DNA of 64,000 bases from Epiperipatus broadwayi (taxonomy: Eukaryota; Onychophora; Udeonychophora; Euonychophora; Peripatidae): assembly GCA_028023455.1 (NCBI GenBank), contig JAQFVV010000258.1, positions 188,001-252,000 on the forward strand, read 5' to 3'. The notes beneath the pieces were generated by a model. That model was not told the DNA's origin, did no database searches, and saw only the letters and a list, made by a program, of their open reading frames with translations. The position numbers were made by a program, and so were the translations under genes. Positions 1 to 11,215 of this stretch are shown in pieces (within the stretch, counting starts at the first letter, position 1; every line of letters starts with the position of its first letter).

Positions 1-1900
1 TAATAGTTTCTTCAGACTACATTGAAAACATATTTTATCCTCCCCCCCCCTGCCCATCCCAAAAAAGTTTGATATGGTGCAATATTTTATATAATAAATT
101 ATTTTCTAATTGTAAATCAAAAATTTTATAAAGTACCTTTCTTAAGAAATAAAATGAAAGTTTATATAAAGAGACTACTTGGAAATCTGAAATGGTTATT
201 GCAAATAGGAGTGATTGAATAAATTTTGAAGTAGGTACACACTTAAAAACATCAAAACAACTGGAGAGAATGTGTCTGCTGATAACAAGGTGCTATTAAG
301 TTTCCACAGGGAAAAAGTTACAGAAGAAAAAGGATATTTTGAGAGTATGTTTAGTTATGTGAAAATGGGTTCTCATACATCTATTGCTTGAGAAGATGGG
401 TGTCTAATATTTGTAGTTCATTTTATTTTTTTTAAAAAATTATGATGTGCTACAGTAATTAATGACAACAATCTTAATTTATATATACAAAATATACTCA
501 TAAAATGCAATTCTTAAATTTATATTTACATAATATACACAAGTAATGTTAAAAAATTTTAGTAAGCAGTATCTCGAAGAAATGTAACAAAACAAAGTAA
601 ATGCATAAATGTTTGCGAGATAAGCTTTAAATTTGTAGTTTTCTTTCCACCATCAATGCCATGATTATGACTAGTAAAATAAATTAATTGAAAGTGTAGT
701 AGTCAAATTTTGCTAACTTTACAAATTTAAACCTTTGCTCGCATATATTTATGTGTATACCCTGTTTTGTTATAATGTTGCATACAAAAGCAACTCTTAA
801 TACAATAAACGATATATAAAGGCTTTAACAAAATATGAGCTATTATTCGTGTCATAAAATATATGCAAGGGAAAAAGGGGCTTGGAATAAATTATGGCAA
901 ATATCTAGGCTCCACAATATCATCCTTTTTTCTTATCTACTTGTCTATCAATCTGTATAGTAATTACATCTACAATTAAAACTATTTATATATCTAGATA
1001 TCAATACTAATCATTTATATCCTTCAACTATTTATATTTCTCATTAATGTACTTTGGGATTTTGTTCATGTAACAATATGGTCTAAAGTTTACTTATTTT
1101 TTATTATCTGGACATTTTTTTTTATATGTAGGAGTATTTTGTGATTCCAGAGCCTGTGTAAAAGTAGTTATAAATATGTGATGTAGATAATCGATTTTTA
1201 AAAAAAACCTATTACATGTATACATATTAAAAAAAAAAAAAAAAACAATATTACACACACAAATATTTCAGTTTGGAAATGAGATTTACAATTAAAAAAT
1301 GCACTCATTATCTATTGCAAATGGTGAATAAACAAATATAGGTACTTTCTTATTAAATTACACCAATAAATCATTTTACAATATAATGTACATTAATACA
1401 TACAGGCTAGCACACACCTGCACATACATAATGTAATATATAAGGAATTTGAACTCAGACTTTCACATGTAATGTATAATAGTTTCAAATAGTAACATAA
1501 TAGATAAATGCATTGATGTTATAAACTCACAGGAATGAACATCCTAATCACGCCATTCATGTGGCAATTATATCATGCATTCAACTTGTTATTTTCCAAC
1601 GATAATTATAAGAACTAAATAAAATTTTCAAAAAATATATTAGAGGAAAAGTTATTAATTTTTTTGTAAAATAAATGTGTATTTTTTAATAATCACCATG
1701 TACATATACTGCACTTACTGCTGGTAGTATACATTAGATACTAAATGTAAATACAGATTTTTATAATTGAATTTTTAAATTTTTTGATTTTAAATAAATA
1801 GATATTTTAAAATAGTTTGCTTGCACTGAATATACTACCCATTAACAGGTGGTTCAAAAGCATATTTCATGCAATCGACTATATTCAAAGCAATAGTTTG
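1..1900. other. AT-rich intergenic DNA, no gene seen
   Basis: Homopolymer runs, including a C-rich tract near 41-50 and a long A run near 1230, and short AT-rich stretches. I recognise no coding similarity, RNA gene or terminal repeat structure here. Confidence 0.5.
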
Positions 1901-1910
1901 AATTCACTCC

Positions 1911-2530
1911 ATAATTATGCGGATCTCTCAAAATTGCTTCTCCATCCAATTGATCTATCAATTTTTTTTTGAAGAAGAGCAAAATGTATGATTTCATGTT
2001 ATTGTCAGACCGTAAATATTTAGCCATACTTTTTTTATGATCTCTAGTTTTGAAAACGTACTCTCACACTTAATTTGAACTATAGATAGTATACAGATAA
2101 TTTTACAAAATTCATAAAAGTGATCTGTTTTGTCATGAAGTATGTTGGATACCAGAATACTTAGTACACATAATGGGAAGCTGCTACAAATTTTATATTT
2201 GTTGCTGAAATTCATATTCTCATTATCATTAAACAATAGTTTTAATACGTCAAAGTTCAAAACATAAAAAAAAACACAATTCTAATATTACTTGATCTTT
2301 AATGATTTGAGAAGATAGTTTACTAATATCTTCCAATGCTTTGTCTTCAAAAGCTTTCACCACAATAGTTTTAAATTTTGCTGGGTTCAAGCAGAAACAA
2401 CTTTTTGAATTATACAAAGAACTAATCTGATGACTAAACTCTGCAGTTTAGGTTAACACATTTACTTGAAAATCAATTAACGAATCTGAGGAATTTCTTC
2501 ATCACCTATAAGCTCATCTGCCATTCTTTT
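1911..2530 (-). pseudogene. hAT-type transposase C-terminal relic
   Basis: The minus strand at 1994-2260 encodes about 88 residues. Their second half (CESTFSKLEIIKK following a hydrophobic stretch) resembles the dimerisation region near the C-terminus of hAT transposases, where a conserved E-R/S-x-F-S-x-L-K-x-I-K pattern is typical. Weaker reading in other frames continues upstream (about 2270-2440, residues PAKFKTIVVKAFEDKALEDI) and downstream (about 1911-1985), separated by stops and frame changes. There is no zinc finger and no visible DDE core, so this is at most a decayed fragment. Known of the family: hAT enzymes cut and paste DNA in the nucleus and leave 8-bp target duplications. Calling this hAT is inference from a short motif; another domesticated or degenerate protein is possible. 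Confidence 0.4.
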
Positions 2531-2560
2531 TTTCATCATTAATATAAGCACGAAATGGAG

Positions 2561-3866
2561 ATAAGCAGTTTAAAGCAAAAAAATTGATAGCCTTTCCATA
2601 AAAAAACATACAATAATTTTCTGATCATTGAGAAAATGGCATTTTATGACAATATTCTGTCAAAAACTATTGAAAAAGCCTCTATCTTGGATTGATCACA
2701 TCTGCTGAAGATGATACATATATATAAAAGAATATGTATAGATAAGTTTTACTTTTGATTTATTAACAATAAAAATGTTTTTATTTATTGTGGAAATTAA
2801 AAATGGGCAGAGTAATTTAAACAAATAATATAACATGAAAAACAATTCCCCAATTCTCCTTAATAAAATAGAATAATCAAAATTTTCAATTAATACAATT
2901 AATTGCTTATATTAATACTAGGGGGCAGTATAGTATTTCAATAACATAGGCGTAGAATGTGTTTAAATATGATGGTGAGAGAAAAGAAAGCACGAATATG
3001 TTTATCAAATTATTATGTATATTATACATACGTAAAAAAATTTCTAATAAAAATGTTTGTCATAAAAAATTATAACATTAAATTAATAATATAAAATTAT
3101 TTTATCATTTCAACTTAACTGTTATTTGTATTATTGTACATATTAAATGACTGGTGCATTTCAGCTTTAAACGTGTACAGCACGCCCATTGATCTTTTTT
3201 TTTTTTTTTATGATGAGATTTGGAAACAGAAAAAATACTGAAATAATTTGCTCTTTTATATTCAACTATTAAAAACGAGGTAGAAAATGAAATAATACAA
3301 AAAAAAAAAAAAATTTAACAAAATAACTAGATAGTGATATTAAAAAATATTTCTCAAAAAAAAAAAAAAAAGCATATTCGGTTGGCATCATGCTCTTTCC
3401 CAATAAACATAAGTAATGCATCTGGTATCCCAAAATTACAGTGCTTACTAATTCAAAGGATTTGGATAGAAATTTGTTAATTTATCTTAAAAGTCAACTC
3501 AGTTTTTCATTTTTTTTTCATTGTAGGAAGTATTCTTTTCATGGCACTTGACCTATAAAAATGACTCACCAATACCACAAGATTTAGTTGAAATGTTCAT
3601 GAATAAAATTTAAAACTCTTCCCTATATAAAAATACATACTTAAAATCTCATTAATAGTGGCACATATCAATTCATACATAAAGTACAACGAAAAGACTT
3701 CAATTAATCAGATGCAATCATAACTAATACTTCATTTTTTTAAGTATTTAACATACTTTAACCTCATTAAGGAACATGATAAATGCCTAAGAAGAAGTAA
3801 AAACTGAAAAATAGAACTTTTAAATGCAAGTGTTTAGATTTTACCAAGCAACTCATATTTATTGTC
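2561..3866. other. AT-rich intergenic DNA, no gene seen
   Basis: Contains several poly-A and poly-T tracts (near 3199, 3300, 3357) but no recognisable coding sequence, RNA or transposon end. Confidence 0.5.
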
Positions 3867-3967
3867 AAGCATTGATGGGCTAGTGGTTAGCGTAGCTGCC
3901 TTCCAAGCAGGGGCCCAGGTTTGCTTCCCGGTCAATGCTTTGGCATATAAAAAAACAAAAAAAAACC
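3867..3967 (+). mobile_element. tRNA-Gly-derived SINE, full-length copy
   Basis: Positions 3869-3940 fold as a tRNA: the 7-bp acceptor stem (GCATTGA with TCAATGC) is perfect, the anticodon arm is CTGC-CTTCCAA-GCAG with a UCC anticodon, and A-box and B-box-like segments are in place. The sequence resembles animal tRNA-Gly(UCC) closely. A short unique tail (TTGGCATAT) and an A-rich tract follow, as in the other copies in this window, so this is a SINE and not a host tRNA gene. An imperfect target duplication (CTCATATTTATT / CTTATATTTATT) flanks it. Transcription would start from the internal Pol III promoter, and mobility depends on a LINE enzyme. Confidence 0.85.
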
Positions 3968-4647
3968 TCTTATATTTATTACTTTTTTTTTTTTTTTGAT
4001 AAAACAATTTAACTGAATCTGATGATATATTGTTAATAGTTAATTATTAGTTTCGTTTTAGATTTATATTATCTTCCACACCTGATTATTTTTAATTTTC
4101 ATCAGGAAAGTTATAATTATTGTAAATTTTGAATATTGCATATGTCATTGTTGTTATTAGAGCTAAATATTACTAATCACTTTTTCTATATAGTGATGAT
4201 AACTTTTATGATCAAGATACTACCCTATATAATTCTAACCAGTATATTTATAATGTTTCCATGTGATTATGAGATTCAATGTTTGATAGATCTAATGGTT
4301 AAAGTTTAAATTGGTTTAGAGTTATTTCTCATAGATTTCTGCATTATTGTATTACATTGGAACCAATCATGACTCACAACAATTGCTATTTATTTCTTCA
4401 TACTTTTAGCGTAAAGCAAACACTCAGAAGTATTTTGAATGAATAAAATATTTGATTCTCAGCAAATAAAATATAGATATTGCTCTTAGTATATGTAAGA
4501 ATTGATATTTACTGTTCATAAAACTTTAGCCCTTTCCATAACTCTATATAACTTTAAATTCCTAAATGACTATTCAAATTCATATACATTTTTCTATTAT
4601 AAAATATTTTTTTTATCTAGTTAAAAGCTTTTTTTCTTTTTTCATAC
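3968..4647. other. AT-rich intergenic DNA, no gene seen
   Basis: Only low-complexity AT-rich sequence was seen between the SINE and the 14-bp target duplication at 4648. Confidence 0.5.
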
Positions 4648-4804
4648 TTACACAACTTTATTATCACATGATCAACATTTCTTATGCTTGCTCATAACTG
4701 TTCTTAAAACAGGCAAAACTCTCCATAAAGTAGTGCCACTCAGTGCAAGACAGGGTAATCAATGGATGCCACAAGGCTTGTGCATAAAATCCCTATCTAG
4801 TGCC

Positions 4805-4873
4805 TATTCATTCAACATCCACAGCCTAGTTTCTAGCTTGTGGCTTTCACCAGTGAGGAGCCTTGGATGAATA
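4805..4873 (-). ncRNA. Decayed type I hammerhead ribozyme, family 3
   Basis: Read on the minus strand, the parts in order are: stem I outer strand TATTCAT; interior loop; stem I inner strand TCCTCA; core box CTGGTGA (consensus CUGANGA, so one A-to-G change); stem II AGC/GCT with loop CACAA and an A-A mismatch at its base; GAA; stem III ACTAGG; C at the cleavage position; stem I inner strand TGTGGA (one mismatch); loop; outer strand ATGAATA, complementary to the first segment over 7 bp. An intact version would have ACTAGT, a self-complementary stem III, ahead of the cut. Two core changes predict an inactive ribozyme. Confidence 0.5.
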
Positions 4874-4880
4874 AGCACAA

Positions 4881-5094
4881 GATATGGATTTTATGCACAA
4901 GCCTTCTGGCATCGGGATTTTATGCACAAGGTTTCTGGCATCCATTGTTACCCTGGCTTGCACAGAGTGGCACTATTTAAATTATAATTTTTTTTTAAAT
5001 AGTGCCACTCTGTGCAAGCCAGGGTAACAATGGATGCCAGAAACCTTGTGCATAAAATCCCGATGCCAGAAGGCTTGTGCATAAAATCCATATC
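4881..5094. repeat. Perfect 98-bp inverted repeat (hairpin)
   Basis: The arms 4881-4978 and 4997-5094 are identical in reverse complement over all 98 bases, separated by an 18-bp AT spacer. Within each arm a motif of about 28 bp (GGATTTTATGCACAAG then TCTGGCATC) is repeated twice. The perfect identity suggests a recent origin or gene conversion between arms. Confidence 0.9.
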
Positions 5095-5121
5095 AGTTTT
5101 GCCAGTTTTACACAACTTTAT

Positions 5122-5672
5122 AAAAGTTACTTTAATTAAAAAAAAAAAAAAAACATGTACAACAAATTTTTAATAATACATTAATTATTATTCATGTTTA
5201 TATAAGTATATATCAGCAAGAAAAAATATATAATCATATTTAAAAAATAACCCAATGTTGTTTGTGCTCTTTTTTCAAATTTTAATGATTTGTTCCAAAC
5301 AACATATTGTTACAAATAGTCAAATAAAAAAATAGTCATGGATCACATGACCCCATTCTCTTAAGCTTGTAAGATATAAACAATGAGCATTGCCAGATGC
5401 TCAACAATCTTTGTGATAAATTCTTAGCCAGAGAAAGCATTTAAAATATCTCTGTCAGGAACTTCATTATAACAACCATGAAAATCTTAATGAATACAAA
5501 AATAATATTGTGAGAATGTATAGAAACAGTTATAAATAAATAAAATATCTTACTTTTAAAAGTACAAAGAATATTCATATATTCTTTAAACAACCAGCAT
5601 TATAAATACAATAATAGGATAATTGTTGATGAACATAAATAAATTTAATATTAATTTAGCCCATTAGAGAAA
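5122..5672. other. AT-rich intergenic DNA, no gene seen
   Basis: Contains poly-A near 5138 and unremarkable AT-rich sequence up to a short CAC-rich microsatellite at about 5688-5712. Confidence 0.5.
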
Positions 5673-5727
5673 ATGGTTCATCCCCTCACCACCACCACCA
5701 CCACCACCACCAATGCAGTCAATATAA

Positions 5728-6509
5728 AGAAGGCAATTCACAAAAAAATGGAATGGTCAAGTTTTTATATGAAAGATGCAAAAAGTAAAATGAAAATGTT
5801 TGGTAGGTTGCAGTTTATGGATAATAAAACAATAGCCAAAATAGTATTTAATTGGGTTATGAGTAAAGGGCAGGTAACAAGATGGGTGAGAAAGATAATG
5901 CGGTATGCAAAAGATTTGGATAAAGAATTTATATCAGTATAATTGTATAAAAGGTGGGATGATTGTGTTAGGATTGTTGAGTGTTATAGTGGTAAGGAAT
6001 GGGATAAAAGAATAGAAGCATTAATAAAAAATAGGGAGTTGGAAAGATGGAGAACTAATATGAAGAGTAAGAAGAGTTTAAATATATATAGAAGTAAACG
6101 GAACATTGGATGCAAGTTAATTTATGATAATAGTAAGGAAAGTAGTTTATTGTTTAAGGCTCGAACGGGATCTTTAGCAACAAGAGAATATACATGTAAA
6201 TGGAAAACTATGGGTGATTTAGTGTGCAAATTGTGTAAGGAAAGTATAGAAAATATTAGGCATCTGTTGATTAAATGTAAATGCTTGAAAGCAGAAAGGG
6301 TACAGATAATGAAGTTATGGGAGAATAGATATGAACAGATAATGAAGTTATGGGAGAATAGATATGAACAAAGTGATTATACAGAAAGTGAGTTATTGGT
6401 TTTTATGCTGGGGTTGCGAAAAGATAAGGGGGATTTAGATATAAAGGCCATAGAGTTGACAAAGATTATGTTGTGGAAATGGGATGGGGCAGAATATGGG
6501 AAGACTTAG
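5728..6509 (+). pseudogene. Non-LTR retrotransposon (LINE) ORF2 C-terminal fragment
   Basis: Two abutting open segments in the same frame (5673-5942 and 5943-6509) are separated only by a stop at about 5940. Together they resemble the region after the reverse transcriptase of LINE ORF2 proteins: a segment like K-M-K-M-F-G-R-L-Q-F-M-D-N, then an L-F-K-A-R-T-G-S-L stretch, then a CCHC-type zinc knuckle C-K-L-C-x5-E-x3-H-x5-C at about 6228-6275. No reverse transcriptase catalytic motif is present, so the copy is 5' truncated. A perfect 33-bp tandem duplication inside the frame (6303-6368) adds 11 residues without breaking it. The product would not be functional. The LINE clade cannot be set from this fragment, though it does not look like the RTE copy at 60.4-62.1 kb. 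Confidence 0.65.
6303..6368 (+). repeat. Perfect 33-bp tandem duplication
   Basis: Two identical 33-bp units, 6303-6335 and 6336-6368, lie inside the LINE fragment and duplicate the residues IMKLWENRYEQ. Confidence 0.95.
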
Positions 6510-6689
6510 AGTGGGGAATGGAAAATAGTGGCTATCAGGTTTATCTAGGCATAATTGCTGAGATATTCTTGACTTCGTTTAAAGAGAAGCCAAAATACAT
6601 CACATCACATCAAATTGCATTATTAATTTCTTGTTTGGCGGCTATTGTTGAATTTATTGCACTATATGTATATAAAGATTATTGATGCA

Positions 6690-7425
6690 ATAAGGAACAA
6701 AAAATTAAAATAATAGCATCATTAACTTCTCTGTGTATGAAATTATCAAAAAAGTTTACAATACATATATATTTAATTCAAATGTTTACGCAGCTATTTG
6801 TCTTAAAATCTTTTATCTCCATCTTTTTAATATAAAAAAGAAAAACATTGTCTCTTTTCTTTTCAAGCTTCCAATTAACATACTTCTGTTTCTGATTGCA
6901 AATTTTCAGTTCCTTGTCTTCTTTTCTTTAAGGGTGGGAAGAAGCTAAACAAAACATTAACACTCCACAAAATCAATATTTATCTTTCAAAAATGGCAAC
7001 TTTAGGTGGGTCTGATTTCTTTTTTCTTATTTTTTATCAAAAATATAACAATGGTAGAAAATTCATAAAATGATTTAACTTATACAAAAACAACAACATC
7101 ACTTAAAAATTTTAATAAAAGTAATGAAAGCTAAATAAAACATCAATGAATTCACAACCGTATAGAAGAGATTGAACTTTACTGAAATAATCATGTTTTT
7201 ATCACAGTATTCCTCGGCTACAAAAATATAAAGTTTACACTTAATTAAAATCTGCAAGACAAATTTTCTACTTAATTAATAGCAAATCATTTAAAAAAAA
7301 ATTTTTATTTTTATAAAACACAATTCATTACTTAACAGAAAAGATCGAAAAATTTGTTCTAAATATTGCAAGGCAACAAAATTTTTAAGACTATATAGAA
7401 TCATATAAAAACTTACAAAAAAAAC
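6690..7425. other. AT-rich intergenic DNA, no gene seen
   Basis: Probably includes the 3' untranslated end of the LINE fragment just after 6690, but no clear poly-A end or target duplication was found. Otherwise unremarkable. Confidence 0.45.
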
Positions 7426-7427
7426 AA

Positions 7428-7534
7428 GCGTTGGTGGTCGAGAGGTCAGCACAGCTGCCTTACAAGCAGTTGTCCCGGGTCAGCGGGTTCACTTCCCGAC
7501 CGATGTTATGACACATGAGACAAAAAAAAAAAAA
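7428..7534 (+). mobile_element. tRNA-Gly-derived SINE, full-length copy
   Basis: Starts GCGTTGGTGGTCGAGAGGTC, with an A-box-like region, an anticodon arm AGCTGCCTTACAAGCAGT, an extra few bases before the T arm, and a B-box-like GGTTCACTTCCC. The SINE tail TATGACACATGAGAC and a poly-A run follow. Same family as the copies at 3867 and 20343. The target duplication is obscured by the flanking A-rich sequence. Confidence 0.85.
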
Positions 7535-8842
7535 CAATGTAACACAGGTGAATACTGTTATAGATTATTCTATCACTTTTTGAATCAAAGTCTGGCCACG
7601 TTATAAAATAAATTTTTAAATAAATTATATTTTTTTATAAACATAAAATCAAACTTAACAGTATGAAAAAAAGGTAATATATATATATAATTATATGTAT
7701 TAGCAGTATATTAATCTAATTAATTGCTGGAATTTTACATTCTTTTAATAAAAATCTGATGTTTCAAACTATATATACTTTACAAAACATTTTAAATATT
7801 TGAATTACTCAAAATTTTAACTACATAAATTGGGTATTCTTGAAATAGCAACACCCCTGTAGAAAGTCATTCATAAGATTTCACAAGCATAAGTCATATT
7901 TTTATCAGATAAAAATTTAACTCTTTTTATAGCTCAATGTTCTTAGTATAGATGGCACTACTGTATGGAGAGTTTTGCTTTGTTTAATAACAATTATGTG
8001 CTAGTATGAGATAGTGATCATGTGATAAATGGAATAGCAGAATCAAAATTTGAATAGAAAGCCAAAACTAAAGAACTAGGAACATTGCACTGTAAAACAA
8101 GAATATCATTTTATTATCTCTGTACAATAAATTTGATACTTATAAAACATTTTAGGAAAATTTCATCAAATAATAAAGAATTATTTCAATTGTTTAGACA
8201 ATAAGAATAGAGATTAGATCAAGATAAATTTGTCAAAGGGCACATTTAATGTACTTATAAAAAAGTTAGTATCATAAGTCACATCAAACAAGATACTTAG
8301 ATTTCTTTTAAGATAGCAACTTTAATGCTTTTGAATGTAATAACCAAATTACATAGAAATGATGTATAGTAAATTAGTGGCATGGGTTATAAGTTTTCAT
8401 TTTTACCCACTCATTTGAGTTATTTTTCCCAATAATATCAAGAAACCGAGTGAAAAACAAAATTCAGTCAAGGCAAAGAAAAATAATCAAAAAATATAAA
8501 GAGAAAAGGAATGTCATCTGAAAATAAACTATTGCAAGATTCTAATCACAAATTTCATATTGGAGCAAATAAGCTTTTGGGAATAAAATAAGTTATAAGT
8601 CATATGATTTTTATGAGAAAATGTTGATATTTTATAAAATTTTCTAATTAAATTTAAAGTATTAAAGACATTAATGAAAAGAAAAAAGGCATTACACATA
8701 CGCTGCTTGATTCATTCAAATTATTATAACTTAAATTTCCTAAAGCTAAGAGATCATTTCCATGATTAAATATATATACTGTATATATTTTAAATATATC
8801 ATTTGAGATAATAAAACTCATCCCTTATTTTTTTTTCATTAC
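7535..8842. other. AT-rich intergenic DNA, no gene seen
   Basis: No coding similarity, RNA gene or transposon end recognised. Confidence 0.5.
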
Positions 8843-8880
8843 TGTTGTCGTTGTTGTTGTTATTATTATTGTTGTTGTTG

Positions 8881-8954
<74 letters not shown>

Positions 8955-8964
8955 TTATTATTAT
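8843..8964. repeat. Compound (GTT)n/(ATT)n microsatellite
   Basis: Runs of GTT and ATT trinucleotides, nearly pure ATT from about 8884 to 8953. Confidence 0.95.
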
Positions 8965-8992
8965 GTTTCAAAGATAAACTTTATTTGTTGTA

Positions 8993-9480
8993 GAGAGTCA
9001 CAAGAGTTTTACATAGCTTAGATTGCTGTGTTTATATATATAAATTGATGTATTGGTTTACACAAAATTATAGCAATTTTTACATACTAAGGAATAGTTA
9101 CAAGAGTTTTACATAGCTTTGATTGCTGTGATTACATGGGCAATCTGTAGATGAAGGTTTACATATGTAAAAGTTGATTTATTGATTTACATGACAAGAA
9201 TTTTTTCATGCTGTGGATTAGTTAAAAGGGTTTTACGTGGCATGGATTGTTGTGGTTACATGGACAATCTGTAGTTGTAGGTTTATGTATGTGCAAGTTG
9301 ATTTATTTATTTATATAATATTATAAGAATTTTTATATGCTGTGGATTAGTTACAATGGTTTTACATAACTTGGATTGCTATGGTTACATGAGCAATCTG
9401 TATTTGTAGGGTTTACATATATGTTATTTTATTGATTTACACAAGATTACATAAATTTAACATGCTCTGGACTGCTGTAT
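8993..9480. repeat. Diverged tandem array, four units of about 100-129 bp
   Basis: The motif CAAGAGTTTTACATAGC followed by GATTGCTGTG recurs, with variants, at about 9001, 9101, 9225 and 9354. The first unit is shorter because it lacks the ACATGGGCAATCTGTAG block. The units are old and diverged. No coding sequence was seen. Confidence 0.8.
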
Positions 9481-9804
9481 CTGACTGATGCAAACCAGAT
9501 TTAGTTTTATGTGGTTGGGTTGCCTGGGTTAACATTGGCAAGGGATTAGAATTTCCATAATAGTGTGGCAATTGTCTATGAGGTTCACACTGATATGAAA
9601 TCAATGTGTTATTTTTGATATTTTAGAGTGCTGGATCTTCTTTGGGTGACCAGGTTTTCTTTTTGGTTTCATTAGCAATAAGAATTGGGAGGGTGTTGGT
9701 GTGGATGAAAGATATGGCAGGATTGCTTTCATAATTGGTATAATCTCACCATTCCTGCTTTCTGGTGCATTTGAATAGATCAGTGTTCCAGAAAAGGGGG
9801 GTAG

Positions 9805-10115
9805 AGTGACAGCTATGTTAGAATTGTTTGCAATTGTTAAATTGGAGTTTGTGGTGGGTCGTTGAACTCTGGGTTTATCTGTGTGTTTAAGGTAGAGGCT
9901 GAGTAAGGCTTTTGATAAGGTTTAAACATGAGGTCCATGAGTAGAGGATCCTGATTTCCAGAGGGGGTTTCTGGTACAGTTATGTTAGAACTGATTGCTA
10001 TTATTGAATTGGGAGTTTGTCAGAGGTTGGTCAGGCTGTGTTAGAGGTACATGCCGAATGAGGCTTTTGATGTGATTTAAGTGTGAAATTTGTGACTACG
10101 AGATCCAGACATAGG
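9805..10115. repeat. Diverged direct duplication, period about 168 bp
   Basis: A block starting TATGTTAGAATTGTTTGC near 9811 is repeated from about 9979 (TATGTTAGAACTGATTGC). Shared later motifs are GAGGCTTTTGAT-like and a GAGATCC/GAGGATCC segment. It follows the four-unit array and seems part of the same locally duplicated domain. Confidence 0.65.
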
Positions 10116-10184
10116 GAGATAGTAAATCTGGATGGGTAGTTAAGCTTGGCATTGCTATTGAAAGTGACAAGTCTTTTGAAATTA

Positions 10185-10860
10185 ACTAGTAACTTGATAT
10201 TAATTGAAGATTTGAATGAAAAATTTAATACAAAAATTTGAAATAAGTTATCAACTGATTGGAAATTGAATAAGGTATATAAAGTTAGATTTTTTTTTCT
10301 TGCAAGCATAAAGTTTTGTCTTCTTCATAAGTATAAACAGTCAGATCTTGTTAACTTGGTTGTGAGCAGGTGGAAATTTGAAATCGAATTTTTATTACTA
10401 AATAAAGATAAGAGTTTGCTACAAAAATATTAAAAATAAGCATATGATTGACTGACCTTTGGACTTTGAAACTCAGTGCTGATATTATTGGTGACAGATA
10501 TTGTAATTCAGTGGCAACAGATACTGCAAATCAGATGTTTTTTTTTTTTTGTAAGGTAACTTAATTTTAACTAGAAGTTTGAATAAAAATGTAATTCAAA
10601 ATTGGAAGTAAGTAATCAATTGATTAAAGGTATATTATTATCTTACATTAGACTAAGGTTTTGAATTCTTTTTTAAGCATAAAAACCAGAGCTTGTTAAT
10701 TTGTTTGTGAACAAGTAAATTGCTTACTGAGAAATTTGTATTTGGAATCTCCTCCCCCCCACAAAAATCAGAATTTGCTACAATAGAATTCAAAATTAGC
10801 TTATGTTTGACTCAACTTTTTATTTTAAAACTCTGTGGTGGTATTATTGGCAGGAAACAT
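10185..10860. repeat. Diverged direct duplication, period about 370 bp
   Basis: About 10185-10490 and 10555-10850 share an ordered set of motifs: TTTGAATGAAAAAT-like, AAGCATAAA, TTGTTAA-TT-GTTTGTGA, TTTGCTACAA, and CTCAGTG/CTCTGTG followed by TATTATTGG. The second copy contains an inserted C-rich tract near 10752. Confidence 0.65.
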
Positions 10861-10895
10861 CTGGTCATGTGATGGCTTTGTCTCCAGGAATACAC

Positions 10896-10975
10896 AAATA
10901 GAAAATAAATATAAATTATACATATGTATTCCTAACTTTATACATATATGTATAATTTATATTTATTTTCTATTT
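10896..10975. repeat. Short AT-rich inverted repeat
   Basis: Arms 10896-10928 and 10941-10975 (AAATAGAAAATAAATATAAA against its complement) are nearly perfect around a 12-bp spacer. Confidence 0.85.
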
Positions 10976-11145
10976 ATGTTGTACATTTTATTTTATATTA
11001 ATTGTTTTATTTGGGTTTGATTATTTATTTGTTTTTTTAATATATATATATTTTATAATGTTCTTAGTTTTTTATTGTTTAAATTTTTTATGGTGTTATT
11101 ATATAGTTATGTTTTTTATTTTATTTTGTTCATTATATCATAACA

Positions 11146-11173
11146 CTGAAGAAGACTGCAGGTCAGTCGAAAC
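11146..11173 (+). ncRNA. PLE-type hammerhead-like motif
   Basis: CTGAAGA at 11146-11152 is followed by a bulged A, a perfect 5-bp stem GACTG/CAGTC with loop CAGGT, then GAAAC at 11169-11173. This is the CUGAAGA-stem II-GAAAC signature known from the terminal repeats of Penelope-like elements. The surrounding stem I and stem III are not clearly preserved. It probably marks the end of an old PLE fragment that extends to about 11215. Confidence 0.5.
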
Positions 11174-11215
11174 ATAGATGTATGTATATGTACTAATAAA
11201 GAGTTTTGCTAAAAA

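Larger units (their letters stand above)
4662..5107 (-). mobile_element. Hammerhead-bearing retrozyme-like insertion, family 3
   Basis: A 446-bp block lies between perfect 14-bp direct repeats TTACACAACTTTAT at 4648-4661 and 5108-5121, as expected of a target site duplication. Inside are one direct copy of the unit (about 4725-4800), a decayed hammerhead domain on the minus strand (4805-4873) and a perfect inverted repeat (4881-4978 with 4997-5094) carrying further copies of the same unit. No coding potential is seen. The combination of inverted and direct multimers, hammerhead and target duplication matches the other two families at 52001 and 58410. Retrozyme identity is inferred; a foldback DNA transposon would not be expected to carry the hammerhead. 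Confidence 0.65.

Noticed and set aside
3869-3940. Functional tRNA-Gly(UCC) gene
   Set aside because: Folds well, but it is followed by the same SINE tail and A-rich tract as the other copies and has a T-stem mismatch and imperfect target duplication; better called a SINE.
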